Under the pieces are notes generated by a model that saw only the letters and a program-made list of their open reading frames with translations, was not told where the DNA came from and did not search any database. 45,005 bases of DNA from Phycisphaerae bacterium (GTDB lineage: Bacteria > Planctomycetota > Phycisphaerae > UBA1845 > UTPLA1), in the NCBI GenBank assembly GCA_023150615.1, contig JAKLKO010000007.1:1-45005 (forward strand), given 5' to 3'. This document shows, piece by piece, positions 1 through 9,105 of the stretch. Positions within the stretch are counted from its first letter, which is position 1; each line of letters starts with the position of its first letter. Both the position numbers and the translations under genes were made by a program.

Positions 1-801
1 TACCACCTGCCCGATCGGCAGGAATGCGACGCGCCGGACGCACCGCTGCCGGCTGCGACAGGCGTGGGCGACGTGGCTGCGCGCGGCCCGCGCCGCAAGC
101 GTCGAAACCGTCGCCGGAACGGGCCCGTGCGTTTCAAGCCGGCCGTCCGCAAGCCGCCGGTCTGGGTGCTCGGCCTGCACCGCTCCGGCTCGTCCGTCAC
201 TGCGGGCATCCTGCACCGCCTCGGTGTTCACATGGGGAACCGTCTGATCGGCTACGAGAATCGCGGCACGGGCGGCTTCGAGGCCCGCGGCCTGGCGAAG
301 ATCTGCGAGCAGGCCTACCCGTTCCCCGCGACCGAACCCGCCATCGATCCCGCCGTGACCAAGCGCCAGCTCCGCGCCTGGCTCGATCACCGGATGCGCG
401 AGGCCGCGCATCGCGGCACCATCGCGGGGGGCAAGTACCCGCACCTGTGCTTCCTTGTAGACATGCTGCTGGAACTGGAACCGGAGAGCCGCTTCATCCA
501 CATCGACCGGCCGCTGGATGAGTCGATCCGCTCCCTGATCGACCGCTCCGCCAAGGCCCGTGGTTGGCTCCACGCCACGCCCGAGCAGTGCGAGCGTCTC
601 CAGCGCGCCCTCCACGCCGCCAAACGCGCCGCGCTGGCCAGAGTCTCACCGGACCGCGTGCTGACAATCCGCTATCACGATCTGCTCGCCAACCCGTCCT
701 CCCAGGTCGACCGCATCATCGAGTTCCTGACGCTGCAAGTCCGTGCCGAGCAACGGCAAGCGGCGATTGCCCTTGTCGAGCCCAATCGCAAAGTCTTTTA
801 G
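1..801 (+). CDS. Sulfotransferase-like protein, 5' end outside window
   Basis: The reading frame is open from the first base, so the true start lies upstream; a GTG at 64 is only an internal candidate. A very basic linker (about 20 residues rich in Arg and Lys after that GTG) leads into a strand and P-loop-like segment GLHRSGSS, which resembles the PAPS 5'-phosphosulfate-binding loop of sulfotransferases. A later RYHDLLANP segment resembles the second conserved block, where the 3'-phosphate is bound. The family moves sulfate from PAPS to carbohydrates or proteins; the substrate here cannot be told. The basic linker suggests the domain may be the C-terminal part of a longer protein. It could be host chromosome or cargo of the island that follows. 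Confidence 0.65.
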   Translation, partial: YHLPDRQECDAPDAPLPAATGVGDVAARGPRRKRRNRRRNGPVRFKPAVRKPPVWVLGLHRSGSSVTAGILHRLGVHMGNRLIGYENRGTGGFEARGLAKICEQAYPFPATEPAIDPAVTKRQLRAWLDHRMREAAHRGTIAGGKYPHLCFLVDMLLELEPESRFIHIDRPLDESIRSLIDRSAKARGWLHATPEQCERLQRALHAAKRAALARVSPDRVLTIRYHDLLANPSSQVDRIIEFLTLQVRAEQRQAAIALVEPNRKVF

Positions 802-871
802 GATAGTGCGCTCTTTCGCCGCCCTCGGCACTATTGCCGCAACGGCGGTTTCTAGCAGCGGCAAGGGCCGA

Positions 872-898
872 TTGACAGCAAGCATGAACAACTGTCAA
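872..898. promoter_or_regulatory. Inverted repeat / candidate operator-promoter before the HTH gene
   Basis: A perfect 7-nt inverted repeat, TTGACAG (872-878) and CTGTCAA (892-898), has a 13-nt spacer, so the half-site centres are 20 bp apart, about two helical turns. The left arm contains a perfect -35 hexamer TTGACA; at 17-bp spacing the -10 would be TCAAAT (895-900), a weak match. This could be the operator for the small HTH protein encoded 60 bp downstream, or a recombination-protein binding site. It is the only clear element in the 157-bp gap between the sulfotransferase gene and the HTH gene. Confidence 0.4.
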
Positions 899-958
899 AT
901 GACCGGGCCGTGCGGCGTGGTCCGATCGGTTCTTCGACGGCGGCGGGCGGAAGCAACG

Positions 959-1174
959 ATGCGTGCGACATTACGGCCGGACAGCGTGATGACGATTGAC
1001 GAGCTATCGTCCTACCTCAAGGTCCCGAAGTCCACGCTCTATAAACTCGCTCAGGAAGGCAAGGTGCCGGGCCAGAAGGTGGGCCGCCACTGGCGATTTC
1101 ACAGGGTCGTGATCGATGATTGGTTGAGACATGGCGACGCGAGGGGATCGCGTCGCGGCAGGAAAACGCGTTGA
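959..1174 (+). CDS. Small excisionase/MerR-like helix-turn-helix protein
   Basis: This 71-aa protein is a single winged-helix-type domain of the excisionase family (HTH_17). The pattern is MTIDELSSYLKVPKSTLYKL, followed by a wing with GRHWRF and the DDWL helix, then a short basic tail. Such proteins either bend DNA for a tyrosine recombinase or act as small DNA-binding regulators. I start it at ATG 959: the longer frame upstream overlaps the sulfotransferase gene and has no domain. Its stop overlaps the next start (TGATG at 1172-1176), so it is translationally coupled to the methylase gene. No integrase lies in the window, so a role as regulator of the defence cassette is as likely as excision. 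Confidence 0.75.
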   Translation: MRATLRPDSVMTIDELSSYLKVPKSTLYKLAQEGKVPGQKVGRHWRFHRVVIDDWLRHGDARGSRRGRKTR

Positions 1175-4100
1175 TGACAGCTCGGGCCGCCACAACTACC
1201 GCGACCAGGATTGAGGCTTTTCGGGAGCGAATCGCCTGCGATGCGCCGGAAATCACGCGCCGCATCCGCGAGGCCGCTGAGCCCAACCTCGGAAACGAGG
1301 CCCGCTTCCGAACGTTGTTCGCTCAGATCATAGAGCCCTGGGCGCGGGCCTTGGACATTCCGCTCCTCGTCCGCGAGGAGCGCACCCTTGCCACGGGCCG
1401 CGCCGACGCCACGTATAACCGGATGGTGATCGAGTATGAGGCACCCGGTCGCTTGCGAGATGAAATAAGGCACGGCGCAACGGCCCACGCGATCCAGCAA
1501 GCAAAAGACTACGTCGAAGGCGTCGCCCGCGAAGAGCGCCAACAGGTCCATCGCCTGATCGGCGTCGCCATCGACGGCTTCTACTTCATCTACGTTCGTA
1601 AAGTCGAGGGCCACTGGACCGACCCGGAAGTCGAGCCGGTCAACGAGCAGTCCGTCGCGCGGTTCCTCAGGCTGCTGGTATCGCTCACGTCGGGCAAGGC
1701 GCTGCTGCCCGAAAACCTCGTCCAGGACTTTGGCAGCAACACGCTGACCTCGCAGCGTATCGCCAGCTCGCTCTACCAGTCCCTGGCGCGCGTGCTCGAC
1801 GACGGCCAGGTCGACATCGTGGACAAGCTGTTTGAGCAATGGCAGACCTTCTTCGGCGAGGTCACGGGCTACGAGGAAGGGTCTCACCCACTTCGCAATC
1901 GACCTGAGCTGCGTCAGTTCGCACGCGGCATGGGACTTGACGTCCGCAACGTTGATCCGCCGCGCCTGTTCTTCACCGTCCACACTTACTTCGCGCTGCT
2001 GATCAAGCTGATCGCCTACTACGCCCTGTCACGGTTCGTCTCCGGCTTTGGCACGCGATTCGGGTCGATGTATCAGCTCGATGATGATGACCTGAAGCGC
2101 GAGATGGAGGAGCTGGAACGTGGCGGCATTTTCCGCACGCTCGGCATCCGCAACTTCCTCGAAGGCGATTTCTTCAAGTGGTATCTCTATACGTGGGACG
2201 CCGACGTGGCCCGTGCCATCCGAACGTTGCTGGAGCGTCTCAAGGATTACGACCCCGGCACGCTGGAGGTCAGCCCGGAACAGGCCCGCGACTTGCTCAA
2301 AAAGCTGTATCACCGGTTGATGCCGCGGGAAATCCGCCACGACTTGGGCGAATACTACACGCCTGATTGGCTCGCCGAGCACGTTCTCAACGAACTGGGC
2401 TATGAGGGTCAGACCGACAAGCGTCTGCTCGATCCGGCCTGCGGCTCGGGCACGTTCCTGGTGCTGGCCATCAAACGGCTACGCGAGCGGTGCTTTCGCG
2501 ATGGGCTGAACGAGCAGGAGACGCTGGAGACGATCCTCAACAACATCGTCGGCATCGACCTGAACCCGCTCGCTGCCATCGCGGCCAGGACCAACTACCT
2601 GCTCGCCCTGGGCGACCTGCTGGTTCACCGCACCCGCGAAATCGACATCCCCGTCTACCTGGCGGATTCGATTCTCACGCCGGCCGCCGGCAGCGAGCTT
2701 TTCAACCAGGATCGCTATGAGATCACGACGGCTGTCGGGCAGTTCGACATCCCGAGCTGCCTGAAGACGCAGGATCAGATCAACGCGCTCTGCAATCTTC
2801 TGGAGGAGTGCGTCACCAGCGAAGTGGATGTGGACGTTTTTCTCGACCGTGCGCGCGATGCTCTGCATGTTGACGCAGCCGATTGGGAAGGCGTGGCGGG
2901 AGCTGGCGAGGGTGCCCAATCAATTCTGCGCGCTCTCTTCAACAAACTCGCTGACCTCCATGAAGACGATCTCGACGGCATCTGGGCACGCATTCTCCAG
3001 AACGCTTTCATGCCGTTATTCCTTGGCGAGTTCGACCTCATCGCCGGCAATCCGCCGTGGATCGGGTGGGAGTCACTTCCCGACGAGTACCGCGCGAAGA
3101 CTCAGCCTCTTTGGGTCCGGCACGGACTCTTTCCGCATGGAGGCATGGACACGATCCTCGGCAAAGGCAAGAAGGACCTCTCGATGCTGATGAGCTACTC
3201 CGTGACGAAGCAGCTCTTGAGCACCGGCGGGCGGCTTGGATTTCTTATTACACAGTCCGTATTCAAGACATCGGGCGCTGGGGATGGCTTTCGAAGGTTT
3301 CGTGTCGGCGACGACGCGACCGATGCAGTCAAGGTGCTGGTCGTACACGACCTATGTGATTTCCAGCCATTCGAGGAGGCCAGCACTCGGACCAGCGCAT
3401 TTGTGTGGGAGAAGGGGTCGCCGACCCGGTACCCCGTTCCGTATCGCGTCTGGCAGAAGACTGCGCACCGCCAGTCAATCGGCCAAGACGCCACGCTTGT
3501 CGAAGCAATGTCAATGACGCGACGGCTCGACTTTGCCGCTGAGCCGATTGACGAACATGTCGCGGTCTCTGCGTGGCTGACGGCGCGACCAAGTGCTGTT
3601 CAGGCGGCTCGGCGGATCGTTGGGCGGTCCGATTATGAAGCGCACGAAGGCGTTAATTCGGGCGGTAACAACGCCGTCTACTGGGTGGAAGTCTTGCACA
3701 ACCGACCTGATGGCGCGATCGTGGTGCGAAACCTTACTGAGGGCGCAAAGCGACGAGTTGCGGCTGTGAATGCAGAACTGGAGCCTGATCTGCTCTACCC
3801 ATTGCTGAGAGGACGCGAAGTAAGGCGATGGTCGGCCGAGCGCTCAGCTCACATCATCCTCGCCCAAGACGTAACCACTCGACGGGGCATCGAAGAAGGG
3901 CTGATGCAACGGCAGTACCCGCGAACTCACCGATACCTGAAGAGATTTGAGCAGGACCTCCGCGGACGGGCCGCCTTCAAACGCTACTACACACGGAAGG
4001 AACGAGGGCGAGTAGTCGAAACTGGGCCCTTCTACTCAATGTTCGATGTCGGGGACTACACCCTCGCCCCGTGGAAAGTGGTGTGGCATCGAATGGTTGC

Positions 4101-4764
4101 GCCGCTTGGTGCAGTTGTTGTCGGCAAAGACCACGGGAAACCTATACTTCCTCAGGAAACGCACGTGTTCGTGGCAACCCGGTCGCAACAGGAAGCCTCC
4201 TACCTTGCCGGGATGCTCAACAGTTTGCCCTTCAACTTCGCCGCGATGGCCTACTCGCAAGCCGGGGGCAAGAGTTTCGGTTCACCGCACATTCTGGAGA
4301 ACCTTTTCATTCCACGATTCGATTCAGATGACGATCACCACGTTCGCGTTGCTGATCTCGCTCAGACTATCCAGCAGGAGTTCAAGTCCCTAAACGAAGC
4401 CGACCTTGCCGCGCGCGAGACGACCCTCGATGACGCAGCAGCCTTGGTCTGGGACATTGATGCGGAGGCCCTTGCTGAGATTCGGGCGTCGATGGCCGTG
4501 CTGATGAAAGCCGACCTGCGCGAGGCACGCGAGGCCGCTGACGGGGGTGATGAAGCCGACGAGCCCGCAGGTGGAGAGGAAGCCGTCATGGCAGTTCTGG
4601 ACGGCAACGGGGAGATGACCGCAGCCAAGATTGCTGCCGCTGCTGGGATCGAGGCGGACGAGCTCCGCCCGCTGCTTCGTCGGTTGATCGAGGCTGGCCG
4701 GGTGGGCCAGACCGGCCGTGGCCCTGGGACGCGGTACAGGCTCGTCGAAGGGGGTGAAGCATGA
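1174..4764 (+). CDS. Large DNA N6-adenine methylase with nuclease-like N-terminus (type IIG-like)
   Basis: This 1196-aa protein resembles Eco57I-type restriction-methylase proteins. Around residues 74-89 a segment GRADATY...VIEYE looks like a PD-(D/E)XK nuclease core with the usual Lys replaced by Glu (D-x-E-Y-E). The SAM-binding motif I, LLDPACGSGTFL, is at 418-429, and the catalytic motif IV NPPW at 626-629 marks an adenine-N6 methylase. A long target-recognition region follows, and the last 60 residues look like a winged helix. ATG 1174 is chosen because it overlaps the upstream stop and avoids an 18-residue extension running back through the HTH gene. The stop overlaps the NurA-like start by ATGA. 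Methylation and recognition are well supported; nuclease activity of the N-terminus is inference because of the altered motif. Confidence 0.85.
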   Translation: MTARAATTTATRIEAFRERIACDAPEITRRIREAAEPNLGNEARFRTLFAQIIEPWARALDIPLLVREERTLATGRADATYNRMVIEYEAPGRLRDEIRHGATAHAIQQAKDYVEGVAREERQQVHRLIGVAIDGFYFIYVRKVEGHWTDPEVEPVNEQSVARFLRLLVSLTSGKALLPENLVQDFGSNTLTSQRIASSLYQSLARVLDDGQVDIVDKLFEQWQTFFGEVTGYEEGSHPLRNRPELRQFARGMGLDVRNVDPPRLFFTVHTYFALLIKLIAYYALSRFVSGFGTRFGSMYQLDDDDLKREMEELERGGIFRTLGIRNFLEGDFFKWYLYTWDADVARAIRTLLERLKDYDPGTLEVSPEQARDLLKKLYHRLMPREIRHDLGEYYTPDWLAEHVLNELGYEGQTDKRLLDPACGSGTFLVLAIKRLRERCFRDGLNEQETLETILNNIVGIDLNPLAAIAARTNYLLALGDLLVHRTREIDIPVYLADSILTPAAGSELFNQDRYEITTAVGQFDIPSCLKTQDQINALCNLLEECVTSEVDVDVFLDRARDALHVDAADWEGVAGAGEGAQSILRALFNKLADLHEDDLDGIWARILQNAFMPLFLGEFDLIAGNPPWIGWESLPDEYRAKTQPLWVRHGLFPHGGMDTILGKGKKDLSMLMSYSVTKQLLSTGGRLGFLITQSVFKTSGAGDGFRRFRVGDDATDAVKVLVVHDLCDFQPFEEASTRTSAFVWEKGSPTRYPVPYRVWQKTAHRQSIGQDATLVEAMSMTRRLDFAAEPIDEHVAVSAWLTARPSAVQAARRIVGRSDYEAHEGVNSGGNNAVYWVEVLHNRPDGAIVVRNLTEGAKRRVAAVNAELEPDLLYPLLRGREVRRWSAERSAHIILAQDVTTRRGIEEGLMQRQYPRTHRYLKRFEQDLRGRAAFKRYYTRKERGRVVETGPFYSMFDVGDYTLAPWKVVWHRMVAPLGAVVVGKDHGKPILPQETHVFVATRSQQEASYLAGMLNSLPFNFAAMAYSQAGGKSFGSPHILENLFIPRFDSDDDHHVRVADLAQTIQQEFKSLNEADLAARETTLDDAAALVWDIDAEALAEIRASMAVLMKADLREAREAADGGDEADEPAGGEEAVMAVLDGNGEMTAAKIAAAAGIEADELRPLLRRLIEAGRVGQTGRGPGTRYRLVEGGEA

Positions 4765-5921
4765 ATCCATTCGCGCCGCTCCAGCCAGCCCTTGCCGCCC
4801 TGTCCGATGGCCCCGAGATATTACCAGCGACGGGGCAGGCCCAAGAGTTCCTCCAGCAATTCGACGCCGACGAGTATTACGACCGCATTCGCACGGAGGA
4901 TGACAAGAAGGTCAGCGAGGTGATGGAGACCCGGCCGGATCGGCTGTACGTCGATGTGCCGCCACTGCCGCGTGAGGAACAGCACGTCTTCCGGTACTTT
5001 GTCGATGGGTCGGTCAAGACCTTCTTCCTGGGCACGCTGGTGGAGCACGAGCGGAACACGCCGGTGCTGCTCGGCCAACTTGGAGCCGCCGCCGTACAGC
5101 GCGAGAACGACGGCCGCGTCCATGTGGCGGTCGAGCACAATCGCAAGCGTATTGTGCTACTCCTCAACAAGTCGCAGGTATCAGACCCAGTGTGGACTAG
5201 GGCGCTCGCAGCCCTGCGCAGCGCACGGTCCGCGATTCCGATGGACCTGGTCGATACGGACGATGAAGACCCACACAACACGAGCAAGTCGTTCGGACCG
5301 AACAAAGAGCCGCGTTCGCGGGCGGCGCACAAGGCGAACTGGGAGATGCGCCTGTTGGAGCGAGATCTGCTCCGCGATTTGCTGGCCGAGCACGACAGGA
5401 CCGGCGCGTGGATCGCTGTGGACGGTGGGCTCGGAAAGGAATTCAAGGAGAAGTCGTTCGACCGGGGATTCGTCGGCGTGATCAAGAATTTCAGCAAGGA
5501 ACAGGTCTTCGAACTCACCTCGCGCGGCAAGACGGTACGGCTTAGCCTATTTCAGCTATTGGCGAATCTTCAGGTCAACCAGCGGACGGCCGCGTTCGGT
5601 CGCGGCGAAGGGCACGTCGTTTTCTGGTACATCCGAATCCGCGAGCAGCGGCACCTTGAATACCCGTTGATGGGCGTGATGAAGATCGAATACCCGAATC
5701 CGTCTCGCAATAAGGTCGGCTCAGACCGGATCGATCACCTGTCACGCGCGCTTGTCGCTGAACGGTGCGTCACGCCGCACGGGAAGGACCGGCGCTGGCA
5801 CGCGCACCTCTACCCGATCTACCTTTCGGAGGAAGTGATCAAGAACGGGTTCTATTCTGAAGAGGTTTTGCGAGCCGGAATCAAGTGGCCCGGACTGGAC
5901 AGGCGGGCACGATCGGCGTAG
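4761..5921 (+). CDS. NurA-like nuclease domain protein
   Basis: This 386-aa protein has the hallmarks of NurA-type nucleases: a hydrophobic strand WIAVDGG (217-223) carrying the first metal-binding Asp (D221), followed by further conserved acidic and basic residues and a C-terminal HAHLYPIYLSEE segment. NurA is a 5'-3' nuclease that works with the hexameric ATPase HerA; in archaea the pair resects DNA ends. Here the gene is sandwiched between the methylase (ATGA overlap) and the HerA-like gene (21-bp gap), so it most likely forms the nuclease arm of a restriction-like complex that spares methylated DNA. The family call rests on the DGG strand, the layout and the HerA neighbour; I could not align it. 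Confidence 0.7.
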   Translation: MNPFAPLQPALAALSDGPEILPATGQAQEFLQQFDADEYYDRIRTEDDKKVSEVMETRPDRLYVDVPPLPREEQHVFRYFVDGSVKTFFLGTLVEHERNTPVLLGQLGAAAVQRENDGRVHVAVEHNRKRIVLLLNKSQVSDPVWTRALAALRSARSAIPMDLVDTDDEDPHNTSKSFGPNKEPRSRAAHKANWEMRLLERDLLRDLLAEHDRTGAWIAVDGGLGKEFKEKSFDRGFVGVIKNFSKEQVFELTSRGKTVRLSLFQLLANLQVNQRTAAFGRGEGHVVFWYIRIREQRHLEYPLMGVMKIEYPNPSRNKVGSDRIDHLSRALVAERCVTPHGKDRRWHAHLYPIYLSEEVIKNGFYSEEVLRAGIKWPGLDRRARSA

Positions 5922-5942
5922 TCGTTTCCTGGAGATTCTGCA

Positions 5943-7808
5943 ATGGCGCAACGTCAACCCAACCATGAGCAAGCTGTAGCCGACCGCGTCGAATCGCCGC
6001 CGGTGGAGCAGGCCAAAGTCGCCGAGCAGGCAAAAGATGCCCCAGCGCCGGATGCGGGCAATCAGATGACGCCGGCCACGGCGATCGGTCGTGCGACGGC
6101 TACGGAGCGAGTTCCGAATTCCTCGGAGCTGTTCAGCTTTTGGTTGCGCCCGGGCCAGATGATCAATCCCTTTGACATCGTCGCAGCCAAACAGGCCTTG
6201 GATGAGAGCATGACCTACGGATTAGTAACCAACATCCGCCACAGCACCGACGCGCCGAGTCACCTGTCGAACTACATCGCCAACGACTTCGGTGAGCTGA
6301 CGGCCGAGCCGAACACGCCTCGCCAAGGGACCAACGTGGCAGAGGTTTCCGTGCTGGCCAACACGGAAGACACGTACATGCCGGTACAGAATGAGGCGCT
6401 GGTCTGGTTCGCCGACGAAAATGGCATCCACGCTGGGCTCGGCATCGACACGATGAAGCGGAAGGAGGAGGAGCGCCGGGTTCCGATCTGCGTCCCAGCG
6501 GGCCTGATCGAAATGAGCAACGGCACCGAGGCCGTGGCGTTTCTCGACAAGGAGTACGTGCTCGGCCCGGAGGGTGCTCACGTCAACATTTCCGGAATCT
6601 CCGGGCTGGCGACGAAAACGAGCTACATCATGTTTCTGATTCAGTCCGTCTTGCAGACGATGGACAGGCGGATCGACGGCCAACAGGACCGGGTTCGCTC
6701 CAGCGACGTAGCCGTCGTCCTGGTGAACGTGAAATACAACGACCTGCTCGCTATCGACGAGCAGCCGGACGGCGGCTTGGCTCCCGATCAAATTGTTCTA
6801 TGGCGGCGACTCGGACTGGAGCCGCAACCCTTCCGCAACGTGACATACTTGCTGCCTGCTGGACGGGAGAGCCAACGCGACCCCTCGCGAGCCAACTGCT
6901 ATCCGCCCCAGCCGGATTTGATGAAGACGAAGATTTTCGCCTACGAACTTCGGGACTGCGTGGACAAGCTTGATGCCATGCTTGCGGACATCCCCGACGA
7001 ATACGGCGTGCTCGATGCGATAGTCGGCATCGTTCGTGAAGGCCTGGAGAGCAACCACCGCGACTGGCAGAATGTTCGGACCTGGCAGGACTTGATCAAC
7101 AACAGCCCGCTCTCGCGTTGGGCGAGCGGTCAAGCTCAAGCCCCTGGCGCAATCCAACCGAGGTCGATCCAGCGATTCTTCCGGTATTTACGGAAAGCCG
7201 TCTACCATCGGACGACCGGATTGTTCGTGGACCGTCGGAATCAGAGCTGGGTGACGGTCCGCGATGTACTCAATCGAATCCAGGGTGGGCACACCTACGT
7301 GGTCGACATCGCCAAGCTGCACGACAACGAGCAGATGCTTGTGTTCGGCGACGTGGTGCGGACCATCTACGGCGTCTTCTCCGGCGCTGGAGAGATGGGA
7401 ATGGACCTCGGCCAATTCGATGAAGACGACTACGAGCCGCCGAAGCGGGTTATCATCTTCGTGGATGAGCTGAACAAATACGCGCCATCGGAGCGTGGCA
7501 AGAAGTCGCCGATTCTCGAAGACCTGCTGGAGATCAGCGAGCGCGGCCGGTCGCTAGGCGTCGTGTTGATGTCGGCGCAGCAGTTCGCCAGCGCCGTCCA
7601 CGACCGCATCATCGGCAACGCTGCGACGAAAGTCTTTGGGCGTACTGCCCCGACCGAGCTGAGCCAATCGAATTACCGTTTCCTTAACGACGACGTGAAG
7701 ATGCATTTGACGCGGCTGGACAAGGGCGACCTCGTGGTCACCCACCCGATCTACCGGCAGCCGATCAAGATCAAGTTCCCGAGGCCGGCGTACAAGCAAC
7801 ACCGATGA
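5943..7808 (+). CDS. HerA-like hexameric ATPase/translocase with atypical P-loop
   Basis: This 621-aa FtsK/HerA-superfamily ATPase starts at ATG 5943 with GGAG upstream. After a charged, low-complexity N-terminus of about 60 residues comes a beta-rich region (HAS-barrel-like). The Walker A region, GISGLATKT at 218-226, lacks the glycine normally before the lysine, while Walker B, VIIFVDELNKY at 503-513, is intact. Then come ERGRSLGVVLMSAQQ and GRTAPTELS, typical of sensor and Arg-finger regions in HerA-like proteins. HerA rings thread DNA for a partner nuclease, here the product of the gene just upstream. The stop overlaps the next methylase start (ATGA), so all four genes look co-translated. 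Confidence 0.8.
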   Translation: MAQRQPNHEQAVADRVESPPVEQAKVAEQAKDAPAPDAGNQMTPATAIGRATATERVPNSSELFSFWLRPGQMINPFDIVAAKQALDESMTYGLVTNIRHSTDAPSHLSNYIANDFGELTAEPNTPRQGTNVAEVSVLANTEDTYMPVQNEALVWFADENGIHAGLGIDTMKRKEEERRVPICVPAGLIEMSNGTEAVAFLDKEYVLGPEGAHVNISGISGLATKTSYIMFLIQSVLQTMDRRIDGQQDRVRSSDVAVVLVNVKYNDLLAIDEQPDGGLAPDQIVLWRRLGLEPQPFRNVTYLLPAGRESQRDPSRANCYPPQPDLMKTKIFAYELRDCVDKLDAMLADIPDEYGVLDAIVGIVREGLESNHRDWQNVRTWQDLINNSPLSRWASGQAQAPGAIQPRSIQRFFRYLRKAVYHRTTGLFVDRRNQSWVTVRDVLNRIQGGHTYVVDIAKLHDNEQMLVFGDVVRTIYGVFSGAGEMGMDLGQFDEDDYEPPKRVIIFVDELNKYAPSERGKKSPILEDLLEISERGRSLGVVLMSAQQFASAVHDRIIGNAATKVFGRTAPTELSQSNYRFLNDDVKMHLTRLDKGDLVVTHPIYRQPIKIKFPRPAYKQHR

Positions 7809-9040
7809 AGTACCGGTTTACGAAATACCTGAGCTGGCGCAAGTGGGTTGTACCGGAACTCCTCCGCGAGCGGCCGATACACCGATGGCTGGTGTTTCCC
7901 CACAGTTTCACTGACGACATTGTCAGGTCGCTGGCAGTGGAATGGGGGCTCGGCACCGACGACTTGCTGCTTGATCCGTTTGTCGGGGCCGGCACGACGG
8001 TACTCGCAGCCAAGCAGTTGAACATTCCAGCAATCGGCTTCGACCTCTCGCCGTTGGCGACATTGACCGCCTCGGCCAAGGTTGCAAACCACGAGCCGGA
8101 GTACGTCGAGGATCAGTGGCGGCGGGTGCGCCGCCGTATTCGCCTCCGCCACGCGAACGGGGAGGCCCAAGCGTATGCTGAACTGGTCCGCGAGGCACTT
8201 CCAGGCAAGAAACTTGCCACATTTCACGGGGCGAAGGCGGCCATCGAAGACCTCGATGTTCCAGCAGCGACGCGAAAGTTCTTCATGCTTGCCCTGCTCG
8301 CCCAGATTCCAAAATACAGTAATGCTGTGCCCACCGGCGGATGGCTCAGTTGGACGCCCAACCGCCGACCAGCTGAGCGCCTTGCGCACGACATGGGCCA
8401 AATGGTCTACGCGATGTTGGCAGACCTGCGCGAAGCACCGCAGCGGGGAGGAAAAAAGTGGCGGGCCCGGTTAGCGGACGCCCGTCGCCTGCCGGTGCAA
8501 GACGGTGCCTGCTCAGCGGTCATCACGTCCCCACCTTACCCGAATCGCCATGACTACACGCGGGTCTTCGGCGTCGAACTCATGTTCGGTTTCCTCGACT
8601 GGGAGGGAACTCGCGACCTGCGATACCAGTTGCTCCACTCTCACCCGGAAGCGAAGCCGGACCGGCCAGCAGCCGACGGATACGAGGAACCGTCGTTCAT
8701 CGCGCGAGCGATCCGACAGGTTGCGATGCACGAGGAGCGCGAGCGGATCGTCGCCATGCTGCGCGGCTACTTCCTCGATCTCTTTCTGAGCTTGAAGGAG
8801 GTGGCCCGGGCGCTCCGGCCTGGAGGGCGGGCCGCGTTCGTTGTCGGCAACGCGCAGTACGATGGCGTCCCCGTCGAGGTGGACCGTGCCACGGCGCAGA
8901 TCGGTGAACAGGCTGGGCTTCGCTGCATGGAGATTCGGATCGTTCGTGAACGCGGGAACAGTGCCCAACAGATGAAGGAACACGGCCGCCGACCTTCCAG
9001 GGAGAGCGTGGTCATCTTTGAAGGGCAGAACGGCAGGTGA
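7805..9040 (+). CDS. DNA methyltransferase of the SPPY class
   Basis: This 411-aa protein carries SAM-binding motif I, DPFVGAGTT, at 57-65 and the catalytic motif TSPPYPNR at 241-248. The Ser-Pro-Pro-Tyr form is shared by N4-cytosine and some N6-adenine methylases, so the base modified cannot be told. Motif I comes before the catalytic motif, with about 180 residues between that may help recognise the target. It is unlike the large methylase three genes upstream (NPPW type), so the cassette holds two distinct methylases. The start overlaps the HerA-like stop. Likely role: second self-marking activity of the system, perhaps for the other strand or a different site. Confidence 0.8.
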   Translation: MKYRFTKYLSWRKWVVPELLRERPIHRWLVFPHSFTDDIVRSLAVEWGLGTDDLLLDPFVGAGTTVLAAKQLNIPAIGFDLSPLATLTASAKVANHEPEYVEDQWRRVRRRIRLRHANGEAQAYAELVREALPGKKLATFHGAKAAIEDLDVPAATRKFFMLALLAQIPKYSNAVPTGGWLSWTPNRRPAERLAHDMGQMVYAMLADLREAPQRGGKKWRARLADARRLPVQDGACSAVITSPPYPNRHDYTRVFGVELMFGFLDWEGTRDLRYQLLHSHPEAKPDRPAADGYEEPSFIARAIRQVAMHEERERIVAMLRGYFLDLFLSLKEVARALRPGGRAAFVVGNAQYDGVPVEVDRATAQIGEQAGLRCMEIRIVRERGNSAQQMKEHGRRPSRESVVIFEGQNGR

Positions 9041-9105
9041 GCTGTCGATGATGTTGCTGCAATACCTTGCCGCTGGACGTGCGGACCGCGTTTGAAGGGG
9101 CACCG

